Source: a virus
Strand: one strand, 5' to 3'
IMG/VR virus record: IMGVR_UViG_3300025598_000152
Span: 1-26,102 of that record
DNA length: 26,102 nt
This document shows, piece by piece, positions 16,330 through 25,452 of this stretch; positions within the stretch are counted from its first letter, which is position 1, and each line of letters begins with the position of its first letter. The notes under the pieces were generated by a model, which saw only the letters and a list, made by a program, of their open reading frames with translations, was not told the origin of the DNA and did no database searches. Made by a program: the position numbers and the translations under genes.

Positions 16330-18877
16330 GTTGACCTCCTAAGTGTCGTTGTGCTTCGTTTTGAAGCGAAATTGCAGTGTCATACTGCTCTTGCTGTAGC
16401 CTCGCAGCGTCTCTGGTGAGTTCTGCTGAAGCTATACGCTCTTTTGTCAGGTTATCAGTCGAGTTCAACGCTATGTCCAACTCGTGCTGTGCCTGAGCTT
16501 GTTGTATCTCCGCTTGGTTCTTGCTCGTCTCGATCTGCAATTGCTGTTGTAACTGCTGACCTTTGAGAGCCATCTCCTGTTTATCACGCTCTGCCCTACG
16601 CTGAGTCTCAGCCATTGAGGTCTGAATAAGAGCTTGTGCGTCAGGATCAAGGGGTTGTTGTTGTGCCTGTTGCTGATACTGTTGTTGTAACTGCATTAGG
16701 TGTTGGAAGTCAGGCAACAACTGTGCAAATATTTGGTTCTGCGTATCCATTCCAACGTGTTGGGAAGCCAAAGCAAACAGTCTGTCAATGTGAGCCGTTA
16801 ACTTAGGATCTTCGTACTCTTGAGCTTGTTTCTTATCGCTCTTAGTAGCGTATGACTGCATCTGTTGCAGATACCACATAGTCATATGCTGTCTAAGATG
16901 CTCGATCATGGGTGCAATTAGACTAGGTCCGATGATCGGATTACCACCTAACAGTGGGTTTTGTACAAAATCAAAGTGAGACTGTAGGTGTGCGAGGTGG
17001 TCTTGCTCAGGGTAAGCAATCGCTCCTTGACCCATAGCCATGTCCACGTTCTCTTGAGCGGGGTTCTTTTTCTTGTCATCAGCCTCGTCAACCATGAGTT
17101 CGTTGATCGCGGGGACTTTCATCTGTTTCAAAAACCTCTCAAGCACTGCCTTTTGCTTGAACTGGTTAGGATACTTATCCATCAAAGCCATAACCGCTTG
17201 GCTCTGTGCCATCCTCTGAGTCTCAGAGAAGATGTGTGGATCTGATACTGGCACTACATCCGTATTACGCTCAAAGTCTTCCTTGGTGATCTCCAAGTCT
17301 TTGACAATCTCACCTTTGCGTTGGTCATCCAAGTACCAACGGTTGAGTCTGCCAAGAATCTTGAGCACACGACCTTGTGACTCGTGCAGTCTGGCGTGGA
17401 TTGCTGAGAATACAGCAGATCCTTGCTCAATAAGGGCTTGTGTAGTACCTACAGGAGCTTGGGCAGTAACGTCCGCTATCTTCTCCTCAGCCGTGGTTAC
17501 AACGCCCTTAGCAGCGTTATCTAGCCACCCAAGTAGTTCAAAAAGAACAGGAGAGGGGGGATTAAAAGGCATAGGCATAGCAATTTGCCTAATATCATTG
17601 ATTCCTGGTCCCGCCTCAATCTCCGCAACTTGCGTAACTTCCACCTGCTGAGACTGACCACTAACCTTAGCCCCCTTGAGCTTAAGCATCGTAGCACTAT
17701 TGTTAATGTGAGCAGTGTCCAAAAGAGCACGTAGAGCACCAGTAAGGGCGGCAGACAAACCACCGATAAGATGAGGAAGACCAACCGCATAAGCCCCTCT
17801 CCACGGAATGAACTTAAACTCCACCACCCAATCAAGTTTTGTCTTTGTCTCATCCCCATCCTCCCAGTTTCTATACAAACCAACCACATCGTGATCAAGC
17901 GTGTCAATCATCAAAATGTATGGAGCCATTTCACCCTTGGTGACTTCATCATCCTCTAACTCTAGCCACACATAGGTGTGATAGAACCTTCTGATGCCGT
18001 CCTCATTGTCTTGGTATCTCTTACCTTCAATCTTATTATTAGCCTTCTGAGCACCCGTTGGCTCAGGCTCCATAGTCGCACGAATCATGTTAATGTCACG
18101 GTACATACCTGACTTGATCCTCATGCGGACTTCAAACTCAGTAATCTCGTGAACCTCGGTGGCTCGTTGTGCAGTGTAGAAGTTGGACGCAGCGAACGGG
18201 ACAATCACCCTATCAATAGGCAAGAACTCCACGCATGGACGCTTCTTGATCTCGTCGTACCATAGCTTTAGGTATTGGGAACCCCCAAGAGGAAGTTGGG
18301 TCAACAACTGCTCTTGTTCGTCACGGAATTCCTCAATCTGCTCTGTGAGTTGCCAGTTCATGTAATCCCGTTTACGTTCTGCACGTTCGGTCTTAGATTC
18401 GTCAACTTCACCAATAATCTTTGTGCGGACTGGTCCGTCGGGTGGGAACATCTCCTTAATCGCCCTAGACGCAAAGTCAACGCATGACTCAGCCATCACA
18501 GGGTGAACCACCTTAGACGCTCCAAAGAAGGTTGCCCCACCTGGGGAGTCATTACCCATACCCGTACGCTTGATCCCGTCCTCGTACTGCTTATCACGCA
18601 TCTTACGAGCTTCTTTGTCCTTCTCAATGAGGTTGATGTACTCAAGGGCTAAACCCTTAACATCAAACACATCAGCCAGATTCTCATAGAACTTTTTGTC
18701 CTCCGAAGGTCCTTTGAACTCAGGATCATGAACAATAACCGAACCGTCTGGTAGCTCTTCCAACTCCATCTCATCTTCAGGTAAATCAACATCGACTGAG
18801 CCATCTGCATTCTCAACCATGTCTATACCGTCTATGTGACGACCGTAATCTTGTTCAATGGGCATTTGTGTTGCCAT
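16322..18877 (-). CDS. Portal protein
   Basis: An 851-aa protein with AGAGGA upstream of the ATG, this site lying inside the stop of the previous gene. It begins with an acidic stretch (ADGSVDVDLPEDEMELEELP). The body shows portal-type segments: RMRDKQYEDGIKRTGMGNDS follows a helical start, then SKVVHPVMAESCVDFASRAI, RAERKRDYMNWQLTEQIEEF, YLKLWYDEIKKRPCVEFLPI and WVVEFKFIPWRGAYAVGLPH. The C-terminal 130 residues (about 715-850) are Gln/Ala-rich coiled coil (QLQQQYQQQAQQQ, QQLQQQLQIETSKNQAEIQQ), comparable to the long barrel of P22-type portals. The dodecameric portal forms the DNA channel at one capsid vertex and docks the terminase. Length is above the usual 400-730 aa, which fits short-tailed phages with a barrel. 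Confidence 0.85.
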   Translation of the reverse strand: MATQMPIEQDYGRHIDGIDMVENADGSVDVDLPEDEMELEELPDGSVIVHDPEFKGPSEDKKFYENLADVFDVKGLALEYINLIEKDKEARKMRDKQYEDGIKRTGMGNDSPGGATFFGASKVVHPVMAESCVDFASRAIKEMFPPDGPVRTKIIGEVDESKTERAERKRDYMNWQLTEQIEEFRDEQEQLLTQLPLGGSQYLKLWYDEIKKRPCVEFLPIDRVIVPFAASNFYTAQRATEVHEITEFEVRMRIKSGMYRDINMIRATMEPEPTGAQKANNKIEGKRYQDNEDGIRRFYHTYVWLELEDDEVTKGEMAPYILMIDTLDHDVVGLYRNWEDGDETKTKLDWVVEFKFIPWRGAYAVGLPHLIGGLSAALTGALRALLDTAHINNSATMLKLKGAKVSGQSQQVEVTQVAEIEAGPGINDIRQIAMPMPFNPPSPVLFELLGWLDNAAKGVVTTAEEKIADVTAQAPVGTTQALIEQGSAVFSAIHARLHESQGRVLKILGRLNRWYLDDQRKGEIVKDLEITKEDFERNTDVVPVSDPHIFSETQRMAQSQAVMALMDKYPNQFKQKAVLERFLKQMKVPAINELMVDEADDKKKNPAQENVDMAMGQGAIAYPEQDHLAHLQSHFDFVQNPLLGGNPIIGPSLIAPMIEHLRQHMTMWYLQQMQSYATKSDKKQAQEYEDPKLTAHIDRLFALASQHVGMDTQNQIFAQLLPDFQHLMQLQQQYQQQAQQQPLDPDAQALIQTSMAETQRRAERDKQEMALKGQQLQQQLQIETSKNQAEIQQAQAQHELDIALNSTDNLTKERIASAELTRDAARLQQEQYDTAISLQNEAQRHLGGQHG

Positions 18878-18879
18878 GT

Positions 18880-21800
18880 TTATCCTCTAGTATTTAATTC
18901 GTGACGCATCATGTTCAAATCGTCTGATACGTGCACCTTGCCACCTACAGCCATTCCATTAGTCCAAGTCCTTGGTTGTCTACCAAAATGTCCTTGAACA
19001 TACTGTGTTTTGCTTAAATCAGATGCTTCATTTGAATTTAATTCAGGCGAGTAAGTAGCCAAAGCTGCACCAGTTGGCAACAATGTGTTTACAGCCGATC
19101 CAATCAAATCTCCGTAATTACCTTTCTGTGCAGCTTGTACAGCGTCATTGATGTATGGAATATCAGTCAATCTACTAATATTGTTTGGTGTAGCTAAAGA
19201 CTTTACAACTCCACCCACATCATAATTGGGCATAAACTCAAGTGGATTGAGTGTGACTTGTCCGTTAGCAAGTCTTAACGACGGATTTATAAATGATTCT
19301 TGCCTTGGTTGCCCAGGCGTAACTGAGCCACCAACAGCTAATTTTTTAGATTTACTTACTTGGTCGGAGCCGACAGTGTCCCCACTGAGTACATTTCCTT
19401 GCGATTCTTCTGCCTCTCTAGCCCAACGAGTTGCTCTTTCAACCCCTTCACGTATGGGTTTTCCGCTCCAAACTTTTTCTCCAGGGCGGGTATTTTTTCC
19501 TTGATTAGTTCTGACTGTGTTTTTAATTTCATTTAGTCTCTCCTCATATTGATTCTTAAACACTACTTCCGTATCATACCAATATTGTCGTGCGTTACTA
19601 ATGCCAGGGATTTTCTGTGCCACAGTTGAAGCAAGATTATCCATTTCATTAGCTTGATTCATCACACGCTCAGCGATTTGTTTATCGTTAAGGCTCGACC
19701 AATCAAACATCCCGTACCGTTGTTCAAACTCAGGCACAAGCTGAAAACGTACGCCAACAGCGGAAGGCATCCCCCCCGCCATAGCTTCAGAGCTTCGTCT
19801 TCCATCAACAACTACAGTATAGAAGTTAATGCCTTCTTTTGCCAGATTATCCAAAATTGGTTGTAATTTTTCCACATCATTAGCTTCTTTGAAATAAATT
19901 TCAACACCTGGTCTATGAGTTAATGGATTAGGTACTTCATCATGCCGTAAAACTTTAGATAAGAACGTGCTATCTTGATTAAATTTATTGGCTTGAGACA
20001 CAATTTCGTGAAGTAATGGGTGAGGGTCATACCCGTCTCTAACCACCACCTCAAGGTCTAAAGAACGCTCTGGATCTCCATATCTACCCTCAGTGGATAA
20101 AGCTTTACTACCCATTACGGTAGCCCCATCATCACTGGAGTAAATTGCGTCTTTGATAGAGTTGCTAAGACTCTCCATGTCTTTATTTGTTGGCGTAAAT
20201 TCTGGGCGTTGTATAGACAATCCCGCTTGATAACGCTCAAGAGATCTGGACATTTCACTCAACTGCTGTTGAGCACCACGCTTACTCTCTAGCAACTCAT
20301 CAAATGTAGGCTTTTTGAGCACAGCATTTAATTTATTATCGTCTCGATCAGCCCTCAAAGCATCAACATAATCATCAAACTCATCTAAAAATGGTTTTAC
20401 CTCATCAAGTTGATCTTCAGTTAAACCCTTTAAACTCTTTTGAAATTCACTTCGAAGTTCTCTTAAATTAGCCAAACTTTCAATAACTTCAGTTGCGTGT
20501 TGCTTTAATTCTGGGGTTACAGCAACTCCAGTATCTAACATCTTTCTAAGTCTGTTAACTTCTTCCTGATTCTTAATACCTGCAAGGTCAGCCTCTTGCT
20601 CAAATGATCCACCTTCGCCAGATGCAGAAGTCCAATTCTTTTTAGTCCAAAGTTCTTTTTCTTTAAACCAAACAAGAGCCTGCAAATCATCATCAGATAT
20701 ATTTTTAAGAATATCGTGCTGTGACATATTTGGATCTGTGCGGATCTTGCCAACAGCCTTATGAAATACATCCTGACCAAGACCAAATTGTCCAGTTGTT
20801 GTTCCGTCTGGTAACATAGAACCTATTACACCACTTTCAGCCATAGAAGGTATACGCTCCTTACCCGCCAATCTCTGAAGCAACCTAGCAGCCCATACAT
20901 CAATTGTTGCCCTATCTTTAAAGCCAATCAAGTTACCTGAGAATGTAATTGCCTTTGGAGCAGTAGCGCCAATACCAATATCAATATTAGGATTCTTAAC
21001 AACTCTAAACAAATCTGTTAAAGCACGTATACCGTTCTCGCCATTGAATCCATATTTCTTTTCATTATCTTTGAGTGGCATTAATTCATCTGGCAATTTT
21101 CTTGCATCCGACAACTCTTGCATCATCCTTTTGTATTCAGGATCTTTCTCTTTAATCTCTTTTTTAGTTCTGGTTTGATTTTGCTCATTAAACCAAGTCT
21201 CAAGTTCTTTTTCTTTGTCTTTAATATTTTCTTGCCAAGCTTCCCACTTGGGCATCAATTCATCAAAGTCACCCTTGCTTGCTTTTCTCAGCAAATCAAT
21301 AGCATTTTTCCAATTCTCACGCACTGGTGTATTTGGTGATGTGGCACCCAACAAATCAGCAAAAATGTCCCCAAGACCACCAAACTCTTGGCGCAATCTG
21401 GATCTCATCTCTTTGTACCAACCTGCCTGACGAATGATATTGCCTGCTGTTTGATCTCCGCTTTTAAACCTGTTATAAATTTCCAATACTTCATTCTTTA
21501 ACTTTTCAGCCAATGTTTCAATATGATTCTCATACTGTAAAGTATTTGGCTCAATTAATTTTCCGTTTGCATCTTTGTCAAAGCTATATGGAATATTTTT
21601 ATATTCAATATCATAATCACCAGGCTTGTCTTTGTTTGGAACAATTCTGTTTAACTCAATATGAGCCCAAGGATCATCACCACTGCTTGGATTGTCTATC
21701 TTATGTTGACGAACTTTTGCTTCTATTTCTGATGCTGGTACTCCTGCGTCCTTCGCCCCTTGCTTAATAACTTGTTTTTCAGCCGCAGACAATATACTTT

Positions 21801-22878
21801 TACTTCCAGTTTCACGCTCACCACGCTCAACCATTAAATTGTGTTGTGATATATCTCCCTTCTTCATATCAATGAGAGTTGGCTGATCTTTAATCTCACC
21901 TTCAATTGGTTCAGCACCAATTGTTTTATTTTTAACAGCTTTATCTTCAATGGCTTTTGATAATGTTTCGCCATTCATTGGTATATCTTTTGAAACTATA
22001 GCTAATTGATCTGGAGTGTATGCATTAACTTCGTCAGCAGATCTAATCAAGTGTGGTTCTTCTGCCTGCTCATGTAATCCATAAACATAATGCCCATTAG
22101 ACAAATGCTTCTGAGCCTCTTCAGTACTTGCAGGTTGGAATGAGTGTTCAGCTATTTGTTCTTCTGTATGAATTGTCGGTTCTGGTTCTTTAACTTTATT
22201 AGACTTTACTTCAATTCTTTCTTCAGGCTTAATTACTTTTTCAAACGCAGGACTCTTCGGATCTGTAACAAACATTGACAGTTGCGGTTGCATAACATCA
22301 GGTAAGACTGGTATCTTTAATTCTCCTTTGGCAACCATATCTGCGACTTTAGGTGCAATATATTCAGCACCTTCTTTAATCACCCTAGCTCCTGCACGTA
22401 CAGCCTTACCTACTGGAAATGGTGCCGCAACACCGAGTGCTTCAGCAACTTCATTGACAGGTCCAGTTTGTTTTAATGGTAAATTGCTTAATAAAGAAGA
22501 TGTTGTAGTTGGCAAATCCTTTTTTTCACCAAATATTTCTTTAGATTCAATTGGTGAAACAGGTAATCCTGCTTCTGGATTGTTAAATAAATTAACTATG
22601 TCTGAAGGAAATCCGATCCCAGAAGCTATTGATCCCCTCAATGCTGATATAGGTGCATTAGCTGATTGAGTAACCGATTCTGGAGTTTGATGTGGACGTT
22701 TTCCCATCCCAGGGTAGACAAATGCAGGTTTGGTTAAATCTTCACCTTCTTGACCACCGTCTTTAAACTTACGCATGGGTTGCATCATCAACTCATGTTT
22801 CATCATGTCAGAATCATCAGCAACATGAATTTTTAAATTACGATTATATATAGGCTTGTTTGCATTAGGATTTGGCAT
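18880..22878 (-). CDS. Large multidomain (polyvalent-type) phage protein of unknown function
   Basis: The start was set at the ATG at 22878 (AGGTG five bases upstream), giving 1332 aa. A 16-codon longer reading to 22926 has no better ribosome site. The first about 40 residues hold HVADDSDMMKHELMMQPMRK. The last 15 residues repeat this as HVSDDLNMMRHELNTRG. In between are: an amphipathic, Glu/Lys-rich region (about 60-430); a folded-looking domain (about 480-740) with DLLGATSPNTPVRENWKNAI and GFKDRATIDVWAARLLQRLA, which resembles phage DUF7178-type domains (uncertain); helical linkers; and a domain near 900-1060 (DDGATVMGSKALSTEGRYGD, SLDLEVVVRDGYDPHPLLHE). The C-terminus has AVGGSV and GMAVGGKV motifs. 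It may be a virion-internal or injected protein. No certain enzyme motif was identified. Confidence 0.7.
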   Translation of the reverse strand: MPNPNANKPIYNRNLKIHVADDSDMMKHELMMQPMRKFKDGGQEGEDLTKPAFVYPGMGKRPHQTPESVTQSANAPISALRGSIASGIGFPSDIVNLFNNPEAGLPVSPIESKEIFGEKKDLPTTTSSLLSNLPLKQTGPVNEVAEALGVAAPFPVGKAVRAGARVIKEGAEYIAPKVADMVAKGELKIPVLPDVMQPQLSMFVTDPKSPAFEKVIKPEERIEVKSNKVKEPEPTIHTEEQIAEHSFQPASTEEAQKHLSNGHYVYGLHEQAEEPHLIRSADEVNAYTPDQLAIVSKDIPMNGETLSKAIEDKAVKNKTIGAEPIEGEIKDQPTLIDMKKGDISQHNLMVERGERETGSKSILSAAEKQVIKQGAKDAGVPASEIEAKVRQHKIDNPSSGDDPWAHIELNRIVPNKDKPGDYDIEYKNIPYSFDKDANGKLIEPNTLQYENHIETLAEKLKNEVLEIYNRFKSGDQTAGNIIRQAGWYKEMRSRLRQEFGGLGDIFADLLGATSPNTPVRENWKNAIDLLRKASKGDFDELMPKWEAWQENIKDKEKELETWFNEQNQTRTKKEIKEKDPEYKRMMQELSDARKLPDELMPLKDNEKKYGFNGENGIRALTDLFRVVKNPNIDIGIGATAPKAITFSGNLIGFKDRATIDVWAARLLQRLAGKERIPSMAESGVIGSMLPDGTTTGQFGLGQDVFHKAVGKIRTDPNMSQHDILKNISDDDLQALVWFKEKELWTKKNWTSASGEGGSFEQEADLAGIKNQEEVNRLRKMLDTGVAVTPELKQHATEVIESLANLRELRSEFQKSLKGLTEDQLDEVKPFLDEFDDYVDALRADRDDNKLNAVLKKPTFDELLESKRGAQQQLSEMSRSLERYQAGLSIQRPEFTPTNKDMESLSNSIKDAIYSSDDGATVMGSKALSTEGRYGDPERSLDLEVVVRDGYDPHPLLHEIVSQANKFNQDSTFLSKVLRHDEVPNPLTHRPGVEIYFKEANDVEKLQPILDNLAKEGINFYTVVVDGRRSSEAMAGGMPSAVGVRFQLVPEFEQRYGMFDWSSLNDKQIAERVMNQANEMDNLASTVAQKIPGISNARQYWYDTEVVFKNQYEERLNEIKNTVRTNQGKNTRPGEKVWSGKPIREGVERATRWAREAEESQGNVLSGDTVGSDQVSKSKKLAVGGSVTPGQPRQESFINPSLRLANGQVTLNPLEFMPNYDVGGVVKSLATPNNISRLTDIPYINDAVQAAQKGNYGDLIGSAVNTLLPTGAALATYSPELNSNEASDLSKTQYVQGHFGRQPRTWTNGMAVGGKVHVSDDLNMMRHELNTRG

Positions 22879-23053
22879 AGCACCTCGCAATATTACCCAG
22901 TAGTGTACCCTTGCTACTACCCTCAAAGCTAGTGGGGTGGGTCACATAAAGCAGTGTTATCCCTTCTCCATTTGACGAGTCATAGTCAACGAAAGTGTTG
23001 TCGCTAACACAACACCCCACCCCATACAAATGATAACCGAAGTTACATAGCAT
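22865..23053 (-). CDS. Small cysteine-containing ORF between terminase and the large protein
   Basis: A 62-aa reading frame whose ATG at 23053 overlaps the terminase stop by 11 bases and is preceded by AGAGGT at good spacing. Its stop overlaps the start of the 1332-aa gene by 14 bases. The product (MLCNFGYHLYGVGCCVSDNT, then VDYDSSNGEGITLLYVTHPT) has four cysteines and no known family. It fills the whole 164-base gap between its neighbours. The overlap style and ribosome site support coding, but the same DNA also has marked hairpin potential, so a regulatory reading is the alternative. Confidence 0.45.
   Translation of the reverse strand: MLCNFGYHLYGVGCCVSDNTFVDYDSSNGEGITLLYVTHPTSFEGSSKGTLLGNIARCYAKS
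22932..23020 (-). other. Inverted repeats between terminase and the 1332-aa gene
   Basis: GTGTTGT and ACAACAC (22995-23001 and 23009-23015) form a perfect seven-pair hairpin with a seven-base loop. GTGGGGTG and CACCCCAC (22932-22939 and 23013-23020) form a second, partly competing eight-pair stem. They lie inside the small 62-aa ORF, so structure and coding overlap. No T-run follows. A role in attenuation or translation control of the downstream gene is possible. Confidence 0.35.
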
Positions 23054-24494
23054 ATGGGTTACCTCTTGGTGTTGGATTGGCATCAATGTAATCGTCTGCG
23101 TCGTAATCCTCTCTTGGTGGTGGGTCAATGTTCAGGAACCCTGCGTCTCTTAACCACCTCAATGCTTGTGTCATCGCATCCACAAAGTCATCATGTGTCG
23201 CATCAGGGAATGCACAGATCTGGCTTATAGCTCCCTCTGCCCAGTCTCTAACGTATCCCTTGTTCACACTAGACTCAGGCACCCACACCCGACCTGCACG
23301 TATGATATTGGAGACAATTGACAACCTCTGCACCTTGTCTGCCCGTCCTGGGTTATACCCCTGTACTGGGAGTTGGGCACGTTGCAAGTCTTGAATCAAA
23401 GATATTCCAGACGCCTTCTCCTCCACCAGAATCATCTCTACTCGCTTCTTGTCCTTACCCTCGCCATACACGCTCTCGAACTCATCCATCACCTTTGGAC
23501 GCAAGTCTGGGTACTGTAGTCTGTCTTGCCAACAGTCTAATATCAACACAGACATTGGTGCGTCCTGTGGCTTAAATACTCCAAAAGTAATACAGGCAGT
23601 TGGATCGTTGTGTGCTTTCTCAGTAAACGCACAGTCATAGCTCTGGAGCACAAACTCAAGCTTGGGTAGTGGCATAGGGTCACCCATTGAGTTGAACGCT
23701 GGGTAGAGCTTGAACCACTTCCTCTTAACAATACCTGTCAACTCAGGATCTAGGATCTCAGCCAAGACTTCCTGTCTGTACAGTGCTGAGTCTGGGTCGT
23801 ACTGCTCAATCTGCTTCTTAAAGTTAGCCGACAGGTTATCAATGTTGGCGTAAGTTGATGCTGTGGTCAACGCTACATCCATCCCGTTCCTACCCACCAG
23901 ATCAACAATCAGATCCTTTGGCTTGGGTGTAGTGGTGCAGATAATCTGAGTCTTGTCGCCCAGTCGGATAGAGAAGCTGAGGAGATCCCAAGCTTCCTGT
24001 AGGTAATCCCAAGCTGCCAACTCGTCTAACCAGCCACCGTGGAACTGCGGACCACGGAACCGTTCTGGCTCTGAGGCAGGGATTCCTTTAATAATAGATC
24101 CGTTAATCAGGGTGATCTCGTTATCGTCCTTCAAATGCTTTTTAATGAGTATCTGAGGCATTACGTTGATCAGTCCACTGTCACCCATGAAGCACACGTC
24201 CTTGAGGTCTGAGTGCGTTGGAGCACCAACCAACCACCTTGTCTTGGGTTTTGTCCATGCGTTCCACCAGAGCCACTCCGCAGCGAGTCTGGTCTTCCCC
24301 GCTCCCCTCCCCCCTAATACTAAAGCAATACTCCAATCCCAGTTGGGTGGTATCTGGTGGTCATGGGCTATAGATAGCCATTTGATCCTATTAGCATAGG
24401 CAAGTTGATCCTCTGGATGCAATACAGCAAAGTGACCCTTTATCTCAGGGTCGCTCAGTATCTCAATGACCTCATCAAGATCCTGTGTTTGCAC
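23043..24494 (-). CDS. terL: Terminase large subunit
   Basis: No ATG start is available. The GTG at 24494 (483 aa) is my choice; a TTG at 24524 is an alternative. Residues 61-68 are the Walker A motif GGRGAGKT in SIALVLGGRGAGKTRLAAEW. The Walker B region is near 155-162 (FHGGWLDELAAWDYL), and the coupling motif follows at about 185-192 (QIICTTTPKPKDL). The C-terminal nuclease domain has acidic residues in FVLQSYDCAFTEKAHNDPTA, ILVEEKASG and DATHDDFVDAMTQALRWL. This protein is the motor that pumps DNA through the portal and cuts the concatemer. It overlaps the small subunit by about 20 bases, so translation is coupled. Confidence 0.92.
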   Translation of the reverse strand: MQTQDLDEVIEILSDPEIKGHFAVLHPEDQLAYANRIKWLSIAHDHQIPPNWDWSIALVLGGRGAGKTRLAAEWLWWNAWTKPKTRWLVGAPTHSDLKDVCFMGDSGLINVMPQILIKKHLKDDNEITLINGSIIKGIPASEPERFRGPQFHGGWLDELAAWDYLQEAWDLLSFSIRLGDKTQIICTTTPKPKDLIVDLVGRNGMDVALTTASTYANIDNLSANFKKQIEQYDPDSALYRQEVLAEILDPELTGIVKRKWFKLYPAFNSMGDPMPLPKLEFVLQSYDCAFTEKAHNDPTACITFGVFKPQDAPMSVLILDCWQDRLQYPDLRPKVMDEFESVYGEGKDKKRVEMILVEEKASGISLIQDLQRAQLPVQGYNPGRADKVQRLSIVSNIIRAGRVWVPESSVNKGYVRDWAEGAISQICAFPDATHDDFVDAMTQALRWLRDAGFLNIDPPPREDYDADDYIDANPTPRGNPYAM

Positions 24495-24987
24495 TTTGTT
24501 TCTTAAGCATGAGGTGTTCAACAACAGTGTTCATTGCGTCCTTAGCGGTCACAATAACTTCGGACTGCATGGGATTGTCCTTGTCACCAGCGATTATCGT
24601 CCTATCCCCATACTTCTTAGGGTTCCACTTCGCCAAGAGCTTGAGCTTGATCTCAGCCCTCATCTTGACCAGTTGGACGTACCCTGGGTCAACCCTTCCC
24701 CCACCCTCAGTGAGTATTCTTTCGGGTTCTTGGCTAATCTCATTGAGGATGTCCTCAGCTATGGCATCCCCTCCCTGATCACGTGCGTGTGCGATGGCTC
24801 CCGATAGATTAGGGTCTTTATGCATCCACTCATAGATCTTTTGCCATGCAGGCATATGATCATCTCTACATATTTGTCTTAGTGGTTCCCCATTACTTAG
24901 TCTTTGACAGATCTCATCTGCTAGTTCAGGGGTATATTTGGACGGGCGTCCTATCTTTTTCTTTGGCGGTTTGGTTACGTTATCCAT
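24475..24987 (-). CDS. terS: Terminase small subunit
   Basis: A 170-aa protein with a GGAA site before the ATG. The N-terminus is a basic tail plus helix-turn-helix: KKKIGRPSKYTPELADEICQ, then RLSNGEPLRQICRDDHMPAW and QKIYEWMHKDPNLSGAIAHA. This is the pattern of phage terminase small subunits, which bind the packaging site and regulate the large subunit. A middle coiled region (DAIAEDILNEISQEPERILT) and a conserved segment (RAEIKLKLLAKWNPKKYGDR) follow. It is directly upstream of the large subunit and overlaps it. Its DNA target is unknown, but the repeat block at 25239-25547 is a candidate. Confidence 0.88.
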   Translation of the reverse strand: MDNVTKPPKKKIGRPSKYTPELADEICQRLSNGEPLRQICRDDHMPAWQKIYEWMHKDPNLSGAIAHARDQGGDAIAEDILNEISQEPERILTEGGGRVDPGYVQLVKMRAEIKLKLLAKWNPKKYGDRTIIAGDKDNPMQSEVIVTAKDAMNTVVEHLMLKKQSANTGS

Positions 24988-25028
24988 AATATTCCAATGT
25001 CGAACCTAGTTAATGCCTGTATTGTATA

Positions 25029-25238
25029 TCATCCGTTCTGGATTCGCCTCTCCATTCTGCGGATCGTAGCTTTATATTGGTCGTTCTCGTCTTTTAGTAC
25101 CTTTACCTTGGCGTCCAAGTACTTCATTCTGGCACTTACATAATCTAAATAATCATTTATCTTGACAAACTCTACCTCTGCCTTGGTCGGCTCGTCCATT
25201 AACTTCTCTGGCTCTTTCTTCTTTCTTGTTGCCACCAT
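25029..25238 (-). CDS. Small coiled-coil protein upstream of terminase
   Basis: 69 aa from the ATG at 25238, chosen because AAGGAG lies at ideal spacing. A longer in-frame reading to 25310 has no such site. The N-terminus is basic (VATRKKKEPEKLMDEPTKAE), followed by a predicted coiled coil (YLDYVSARMKYLDAKVKVLK, then DENDQYKATIRRMERRIQNG). It stands 41 bases before the small terminase start. It could be a packaging accessory or a DNA-binding regulator, but no family is recognised. Confidence 0.65.
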   Translation of the reverse strand: MVATRKKKEPEKLMDEPTKAEVEFVKINDYLDYVSARMKYLDAKVKVLKDENDQYKATIRRMERRIQNG

Positions 25239-25348
25239 TAACTCCTTGTTATAGTTGGTGGTTGGTACTGATCTCCAACTTGCCAACCGTCCTTGATATC
25301 GGCTCGACATTGGCTCTCACGACTATTGATGCGTATCAGTCTACGCAC
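25238..25348 (-). CDS. Tiny possible ORF overlapping the repeat block
   Basis: A 36-aa reading frame from a GTG at 25348 (MRRLIRINSRESQCRADIKD, then GWQVGDQYQPPTITRS). Its TAA overlaps the ATG of the 69-aa gene (TAATG), and the AAGGAG of that gene lies in its last codons, the usual layout of coupled phage genes. The peptide looks protein-like, but the start has no clear ribosome site, and the second repeat copy lies directly upstream. It may be the remnant of a longer gene. Confidence 0.35.
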   Translation of the reverse strand: MRRLIRINSRESQCRADIKDGWQVGDQYQPPTITRS

Positions 25349-25452
25349 TCACCAACAAGAATGAGGACTGTTACCCGTTTTTCACAGAGCAGGATACCTG
25401 CATCTCTCACAATCCCCATACCTGTTAGTTGTTGGTGTCCTGCCTTGAACAT
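25336..25452 (-). CDS. Possible tiny ORF inside the repeat block
   Basis: A 38-aa frame from ATG 25452 (MFKAGHQQLTGMGIVRDAGI, then LLCEKRVTVLILVGECVD). It has no convincing ribosome site and lies fully inside the structured repeat block, so it may be chance. The part TVLILVG is coded by the repeat and recurs in the plus-one extension of the upstream gene. Listed only because the stretch holds no firmer gene. Confidence 0.2.
   Translation of the reverse strand: MFKAGHQQLTGMGIVRDAGILLCEKRVTVLILVGECVD

Noticed and set aside
22879-22926. A longer N-terminus (16 more codons) for the 1332-aa protein
   Set aside because: The ATG at 22878 has AGGTG at good spacing and begins a hydrophilic, plausible N-terminus; the upstream start overlaps the hairpin region without a clear ribosome site.
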